Origin: JAZOTK01 sp045534775
GTDB lineage: Bacteria; Bacillota; Clostridia; RUG12999
Length of the DNA: 64,000 nucleotides
Reading direction: 5' to 3'
Assembly (NCBI GenBank): GCA_045534775.1
Contig: JAZSKI010000049.1
Span: 35,235-99,234, forward strand
Both the position numbers and the translations under genes were made by a program. A model generated the notes under the pieces. It was not told where the DNA came from and did no database searches. It saw only the letters and a list, made by a program, of their open reading frames with translations. Position 1 is the stretch's first letter, and each line of letters starts with the position of its first letter. Positions 60,271 through 64,000 of the stretch are shown piece after piece.

Positions 60271-60912
60271 CTACGCTTCAGGACCGTCAAAGAAGGTGGT
60301 TCGCAAGGTTTCCAGGGCGTTGCCGTTTTTGCCGTCCATTATAACAAATTCTGCCTTGCTGCCAAATCCTGTTTGCCTCATAAGCGGTGCATCTAACGCA
60401 TTATGCAGTATAATTGCGGCATCACCGCGAGTCGCAGGACTCATACCGCTAACATCTACGCCCTTTAAAAGACCGTTTGTGAGAGCTAATTGCATATATC
60501 CGAAAGGATATCCTCCAAACTGTTCTGCCTTTTGGTAATATCCCAAAGCACACACTATCATTTTTATCAGCTGTTCGTTTGTAACAGGTGCCGTAGGCTC
60601 AAAATTACCGTCCGGCATACCGTTTATAATACCGCTTATATGAATAACGGATATATATCCGCTTGCCCAATATTCTTTCGGAACATCAGGAAACACGGTT
60701 TCTGCCTGTTCAACAGCTTCAACCCCTAACAAGTGCGTTATAACCTTTGCCGCCTCACCTCGGGTAATGCTGTCCTCAAGACGCAAATCTCCGTTCGGGT
60801 CACCTTCAATAATATTAAAGCTTATCAGCTCCTCTATTGCATCATTGTTTGCGTTTGCCGTTACCGAAAACGCCATAAACGCTGTCAGAATAATACAAAT
60901 TATTTTTTTCAT
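60271..60912 (-). CDS. Small secreted SLH-domain protein
   Basis: A 213-residue secreted protein: a signal peptide (about 1-21, ending TANA) followed by three SLH repeats (about 25-65 with DSITRGEAAKVITHLL, about 72-120 with FPDVPKEYWASGYI and VTNEQLIKMIVCAL, and about 125-180 with SPATRGDAAIILHNAL) and a short tail. It has no other domain, so it may be a wall-coating or competitor protein. It lies 14 nt downstream of the M56 peptidase gene, so it is probably controlled by the BlaI operator upstream of that operon. Confidence 0.85.
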   Translation of the reverse strand: MKKIICIILTAFMAFSVTANANNDAIEELISFNIIEGDPNGDLRLEDSITRGEAAKVITHLLGVEAVEQAETVFPDVPKEYWASGYISVIHISGIINGMPDGNFEPTAPVTNEQLIKMIVCALGYYQKAEQFGGYPFGYMQLALTNGLLKGVDVSGMSPATRGDAAIILHNALDAPLMRQTGFGSKAEFVIMDGKNGNALETLRTTFFDGPEA

Positions 60913-60926
60913 ATCAAATCATCCTT

Positions 60927-62498
60927 TCAATAAATCAATAATTGTCCTTCTATGTTATAATTCCCCGGGCAATGCGAGCTTACCACAACATCATATACCT
61001 TGCTCGGGTCAAAATTGCAGAAATAATACGCCCGGCGGTTATCGGTCAACACGCTGTACCCCCATCCTAAGCCTTTCATCGTCTCCTCGCTGATATTGAT
61101 TTTTGCATTAACATTTGAGAAATCGCTGTCAAAATATATGCAGATGTTGCCGTGCTTGTCGGGATATACCTTAGCTTTCATAGTCGTTGCATTATCAAAA
61201 TTATAGTTAAAAGCGGTATATTCCTTTGCCAGATTAACAGTAGCTCCCGCACAGTAGGGCTTATTCCCCTCCTGCCGCAGAATTTCATCGGCTCCTATTC
61301 TTTCAGTCGTTTCATCATAAGCAATGCTTCCCATATAAGAAGGGTATTCAGGCTTCTGAACAGGGCTTGGTGTCGGCATTGGCGAAGGCTCCGGCACGTT
61401 AACCGGCGATTCATCTCTATGCACCGTAACTGCTTCAGAATCGGCAACAGCCGCGGGAGAGTCAGCGGGAATAGAGGGAGGCTCCTTCACCTTCACCTTA
61501 TAGGTTGAAGGAAAAATATTATCCGTTTCCGGTAGCGGCGGTAGCGGCGAAAGGACTATGGGGTTCAGCTTTCCGAGAATGCTCCCTATGCTGAGCGCGA
61601 CTCCGCCTGAAATAATAATCCCCAGCATCACCGCAACAGTCTTTTTTATCCCGGTCATAGGTTTTTCATCTTTTATCCGCACAAACCGTTTAAAAAGCTG
61701 TTTTTTTCCACGAGCCATCGCCAACGAAAAATCGTTTCGCCCGATGCTTTTGGTCATTAACCGCAGGATGGTGTCAACATATTTTGTTTTTTCTTCCGCT
61801 GTCATAGCTGCAGTTGCCGCAATATCGCAGGATATTTCGCAAAAATCATTTACCTTCTGTCCGATTAAATAAACAAAGGGATTAAACCAGTGAATACATT
61901 TTATCGCCGTAACAACCCATTTGACCGGCACATCAAAACGCTTCAGATGTGTAATTTCGTGTAAGAGAATGTCGGATAATGTGCCATCATCATACGGGCG
62001 GTCAGGTAATATTAATTCAGGTGCAAATATGCCCGAAATAAACGGCGAAATCACCGCATTACTGCAATATACGGGTATCTGTCTTTTTGTATATTTTTTA
62101 ACTTGCGGACAGGAAATTCCCCTTCGGGTTTTTTTTATTTTATATAAGTACCTATAGAATTTTATAAGCTTTATACTAAACAGACCCACCGCAACCGTAA
62201 GCCATATAACAGAAATTATATCTACAGTCTGTGGTATATCTGTGGCAGAGGCGGCGGCTTCGCCACCCCAATCAGGCACAGTAACCTCTGATATAGCAAG
62301 CCTGTATACAGCAGGCTGTATGTAAACCTTAAATTTAATCGGAATTACCAGACAAATCGTTATTATAACCCACATAACATAATGCCAGCTACTGCTGAAA
62401 TATTTTTTTGTAATTTTTTCGCTCAACGCTAAAATTACGGCAAAAACAGACACCATCCCCGAAATCAAAACCAATGTATCAAAAATATTTCTTAACAC
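60927..62498 (-). CDS. M56 family membrane metallopeptidase (BlaR1/MecR1-like sensor)
   Basis: A 523-residue membrane protein. Membrane helices near 8-27, 38-55 and 95-115 precede a cytoplasmic zinc metallopeptidase domain with HEITHLKRFD (about 192-201) and the downstream CEISCD ligand motif (about 236-241). A further helix (about 285-305) leads to an extracytoplasmic part with a Pro-rich linker (about 330-395) and a C-terminal beta domain (about 400-523). It has no penicillin-binding domain, so the signal is not necessarily a beta-lactam. It is the expected partner of the BlaI-type repressor just upstream, which it would cleave on signalling. Confidence 0.88.
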   Translation of the reverse strand: MLRNIFDTLVLISGMVSVFAVILALSEKITKKYFSSSWHYVMWVIITICLVIPIKFKVYIQPAVYRLAISEVTVPDWGGEAAASATDIPQTVDIISVIWLTVAVGLFSIKLIKFYRYLYKIKKTRRGISCPQVKKYTKRQIPVYCSNAVISPFISGIFAPELILPDRPYDDGTLSDILLHEITHLKRFDVPVKWVVTAIKCIHWFNPFVYLIGQKVNDFCEISCDIAATAAMTAEEKTKYVDTILRLMTKSIGRNDFSLAMARGKKQLFKRFVRIKDEKPMTGIKKTVAVMLGIIISGGVALSIGSILGKLNPIVLSPLPPLPETDNIFPSTYKVKVKEPPSIPADSPAAVADSEAVTVHRDESPVNVPEPSPMPTPSPVQKPEYPSYMGSIAYDETTERIGADEILRQEGNKPYCAGATVNLAKEYTAFNYNFDNATTMKAKVYPDKHGNICIYFDSDFSNVNAKINISEETMKGLGWGYSVLTDNRRAYYFCNFDPSKVYDVVVSSHCPGNYNIEGQLLIY

Positions 62499-62503
62499 AG
62501 AAA

Positions 62504-62878
62504 TTACCCCCTGCCGTCAAAAATAGACTTAAGCTGACGGATATCCTCCTCGGTCAAATCATTCTCCTCAAAAAGCGCGGCGGCAAAATCCGTCACAGAA
62601 TTGTTGAAAAGGCTTTTGATAAGATTTTTTGCCTGAGCCTTTTTATAATCCTTAGCAGAAATTAACGGAAAGTAATAATAACTGCTTCCTTTCTTCTCGC
62701 AAGCTATAGCACCTTTTTGCACCAAACGGCTTAAAAAGGTCGCAACAGTTGTGCGCTTCCAATTTTTTTCTTCCACCGCTTTGTTAATAACCTGAGAGCT
62801 TATAGGAACATCGCTTTCCCATAATATCTTCATAATCTCCAGCTCCGAACTGCCAATAGTTATGTTTTCCTTAGACAT
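62504..62878 (-). CDS. BlaI/MecI/CopY family transcriptional repressor
   Basis: A 124-residue winged-helix repressor. The DNA-binding domain (about 1-75) reads SSELEIMKILWESDVPISSQVI and RTTVATFLSRLVQKGAI; a C-terminal dimerisation region (about 80-124) contains the site where M56 peptidases usually cut. GGGAGGCGATTTT lies before the ATG. Three dyads match a BlaI-type TACA-TGTA pattern at its promoter, so the operon is probably self-repressed. The M56 gene follows after 5 nt. Confidence 0.92.
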   Translation of the reverse strand: MSKENITIGSSELEIMKILWESDVPISSQVINKAVEEKNWKRTTVATFLSRLVQKGAIACEKKGSSYYYFPLISAKDYKKAQAKNLIKSLFNNSVTDFAAALFEENDLTEEDIRQLKSIFDGRG

Positions 62879-62913
62879 AAAATCGCCTCCCGAAATTTTT
62901 GGTATACCTTGTC

Positions 62914-62951
62914 TACAGATGTAGTCTACATTTATATTCTACAACAGTAGA
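62914..62951. promoter_or_regulatory. BlaI-type operators
   Basis: TACAGATGTA (62914-62923) is an exact TACAnnTGTA dyad. TGTAGTCTACA (62920-62930) overlaps it. TCTACAACAGTAGA (62938-62951) is a second strong dyad that covers the -10 box and spacer of the minus-strand promoter. Binding would block RNA polymerase. Confidence 0.8.
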
Positions 62952-62964
62952 CAAGATTTGTCAA
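62936..62964 (-). promoter_or_regulatory. Promoter of the blaI-M56-SLH operon
   Basis: On the minus strand: TTGACA (62959-62964), a 17-nt spacer and TAGAAT (62936-62941). The operator dyads overlap it. Confidence 0.8.
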
Positions 62965-63014
62965 GTCTTTTTTTGAAAAAAATAAAAATATTTGTATTTT
63001 ATAAAAATATAAAG

Positions 63015-63059
63015 AAACGACACACAGGTCTTTCCTCCGGGGATACCTGTGTGTCGTTT
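63015..63059 (-). terminator. Terminator of the Pro/Thr-repeat surface protein gene
   Basis: AAACGACACACAGGT (63015-63029) and ACCTGTGTGTCGTTT (63045-63059) are a perfect 15-bp inverted repeat, 17 nt after the stop codon, followed on the minus strand by a T-rich run. Confidence 0.85.
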
Positions 63060-63075
63060 AAAAATCGTTTTACTC

Positions 63076-64000
63076 TCAGTTTAATTCTTCAATTGATATT
63101 GAGGGGACAGCTATTCCTTCGTCAACGGGGACAATTTCAACTTGCAGCCCGGAGGGTACAGGGGGTTCAGGTGTGGAAATCTGAGGAACCGCCCCGACAT
63201 TTTCTGTTCCGCCCTTTATGGCAACGCCGTTGCTTTTGCCCGCATTAATAAGATTGCATCCCGATACGTTTACGGTACTGTTAACCACATCACTGCGAAG
63301 GATGATTGCACATTCGCCCAGACCCGATTTGTTATATACAATATTCATATCCTTTAAAGTAACATTGTTTACTCTTATATCAAAGGAGCCGTTTATATAC
63401 GTGGTTTTTTTATCAATACCCTTCATTGTTAAAGGTTTATCTATTTTGACATCATCATTATAGCTGGTATCAAAAAGTAAAACCGTTCCGCCCGGGCTGA
63501 CTGCCTTTACTGCAGACTCAATATCCGAAAACGCATTCTTACCCTTTATATATCGCTTACCTTCAAAGACTACCTCTTCTCCCGCTTTTACGCCGCTGAT
63601 AGAAGGTCTGACTACAACTGTGGTTGTATCTTCAGCAAGGGGTAAGGTTGGAATAACAGGTGTATTAGGCGTAGTCGGCGCACTCGGAGTCGTAGGTGCG
63701 CTCGGCTCACTCGGAGTCGTAGGTGCGCTCGGCTCGCTCGGAGTCGTAGGTGCGCTCGGCGCACTTGGTGTCGTAGGTGCGTTCGGCTCACTCGGAGTCG
63801 TAGGTGCGTTCAGCTCACTCGGAGTCGTAGGTGCGCTCGGCACACTCGGAGTCGTAGGCGCGCTCGGCTCACTCGGAGTCGTAGGTGCGTTCGGCTCGCT
63901 CGGAGTCGTAGGTGCGTTCGGCTCGCTCGGAGTCGTAGGTGCGCTCGGCTCGCTCGGAGTCGTAGGTGCGCTCGGCTCACCCGGAGTCATAAATACATTC
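63076..64000 (-). CDS. Surface protein with Pro/Thr nonapeptide repeats and beta-helix-like C-terminus (5' end outside window)
   Basis: At least 308 C-terminal residues; the frame stays open to the window edge, so the ATG at 63990 is not a supported start. It begins with 11 copies of a nine-residue repeat (consensus SAPTTPSEP), then a Thr/Pro stretch. A parallel beta-helix-like domain follows (GKNAFSDIESAVKAVSPGGTV, then short strands with Asn/Val/Gly periodicity such as NNVTLKDMNIVYN), resembling pectate-lyase-fold or adhesin repeats. It is probably secreted and wall-associated, with the repeats as a stalk. The N-terminal domains are unknown. It converges on a clear terminator. Confidence 0.7.
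   Translation of the reverse strand, partial: NVFMTPGEPSAPTTPSEPSAPTTPSEPNAPTTPSEPNAPTTPSEPSAPTTPSVPSAPTTPSELNAPTTPSEPNAPTTPSAPSAPTTPSEPSAPTTPSEPSAPTTPSAPTTPNTPVIPTLPLAEDTTTVVVRPSISGVKAGEEVVFEGKRYIKGKNAFSDIESAVKAVSPGGTVLLFDTSYNDDVKIDKPLTMKGIDKKTTYINGSFDIRVNNVTLKDMNIVYNKSGLGECAIILRSDVVNSTVNVSGCNLINAGKSNGVAIKGGTENVGAVPQISTPEPPVPSGLQVEIVPVDEGIAVPSISIEELN
63670..63990 (-). repeat. 27-nt tandem repeat array (coding)
   Basis: About 11 tandem units of 27 nt (GGAGTCGTAGGTGCGCTCGGCTCACTC-like on the plus strand) with a few substitutions that exchange S/N, E/A/V and P/L in the encoded nonapeptide. The array is nearly uniform at the DNA level, which indicates recent expansion. Confidence 0.9.

Noticed and set aside
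60927..62878. Beta-lactam resistance locus
   Set aside because: The BlaI/M56 pair is present, but the sensor lacks a penicillin-binding domain and no beta-lactamase or resistant transpeptidase is encoded.
63670..63990. Possible CRISPR array
   Set aside because: The 27-nt units are directly tandem without unique spacers and keep one reading frame encoding SAPTTPSEP repeats.

Overview
The window looks like chromosome from a strictly anaerobic, probably spore-forming member of the Clostridia (Firmicutes). Supporting this are the complete Rnf complex (rnfCDGEAB), the [FeFe]-hydrogenase maturation genes hydEGF, class III fructose-bisphosphatase, the MecA adaptor, SpoIIIE and SpoVT, S-layer-homology (SLH) proteins with a CsaB-type pyruvyl transferase, a cohesin/dockerin pair, and Gram-positive sigma-A promoters with A/G-rich ribosome binding sites. 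Family-level placement cannot be made by eye. No rRNA, tRNA, prophage or CRISPR array was seen.

Layout. Bases 1-2150 hold the 5' end of queA, rqcH and a small interrupted ORF on the minus strand. Bases 2210-3360 are an accessory patch: a MITE-like palindromic element, a membrane protein of unknown function, a four-helix-bundle (23S-IVP type) gene and a dense palindrome array. Bases 3415-6190 (plus) carry a polyprenyl-phosphate glycosyltransferase with a DUF6056 membrane protein, then rpsT. From 31.4 kb down to 6.2 kb almost everything is collinear on the minus strand: miaB-ylbF-mutS-mutL-miaA-hlyD-yggS-sepF-yggT-ylmH-divIVA-ileS-amidohydrolase-spoIIIE-ygiQ-folD-fbp-(GT4-csaB)-ruvX-DUF1292-6S RNA-DUF378. 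Gaps are short and overlaps of 4 nt are common, so these are long housekeeping operons for tRNA modification, mismatch repair, division and cell-wall polymer synthesis. mecA (minus) lies between this block and the next.

From 32.3 to 60.2 kb the genes run on the plus strand: rnfCDGEAB, manA, DUF523, a cohesin-SLH protein, a dockerin protein, tex, an MsmK/UgpC ATPase, a parvulin foldase with an amine-oxidase-like N-domain, a NahK-like sugar kinase, the TM1266-hydE-hydG-hydF operon, an ECF S component, a P1 peptidase, an rRNA-type methyltransferase, ecfA1-ecfA2-ecfT, truA, serC-serA and spoVT. The last 4 kb (minus) hold a BlaI/M56 metalloprotease pair with clear operators, a small SLH protein, and the 3' part of a Pro/Thr-rich surface protein that runs off the window.

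How it fits together. Energy conservation (Rnf, hydrogenase maturation) sits beside a cell-surface programme. CsaB would pyruvylate the wall polymer that SLH domains bind. The cohesin-SLH protein would be held there and could display the dockerin protein encoded immediately downstream. The BlaI/M56 pair probably controls another SLH protein. The least explained parts are the cohesin/dockerin pair, the leader of the hydrogenase-maturation operon (a terminator touching the ribosome binding site), the spoVT leader hairpin that contains its own ribosome binding site, and the palindrome-rich accessory patch at 2.2-3.4 kb.
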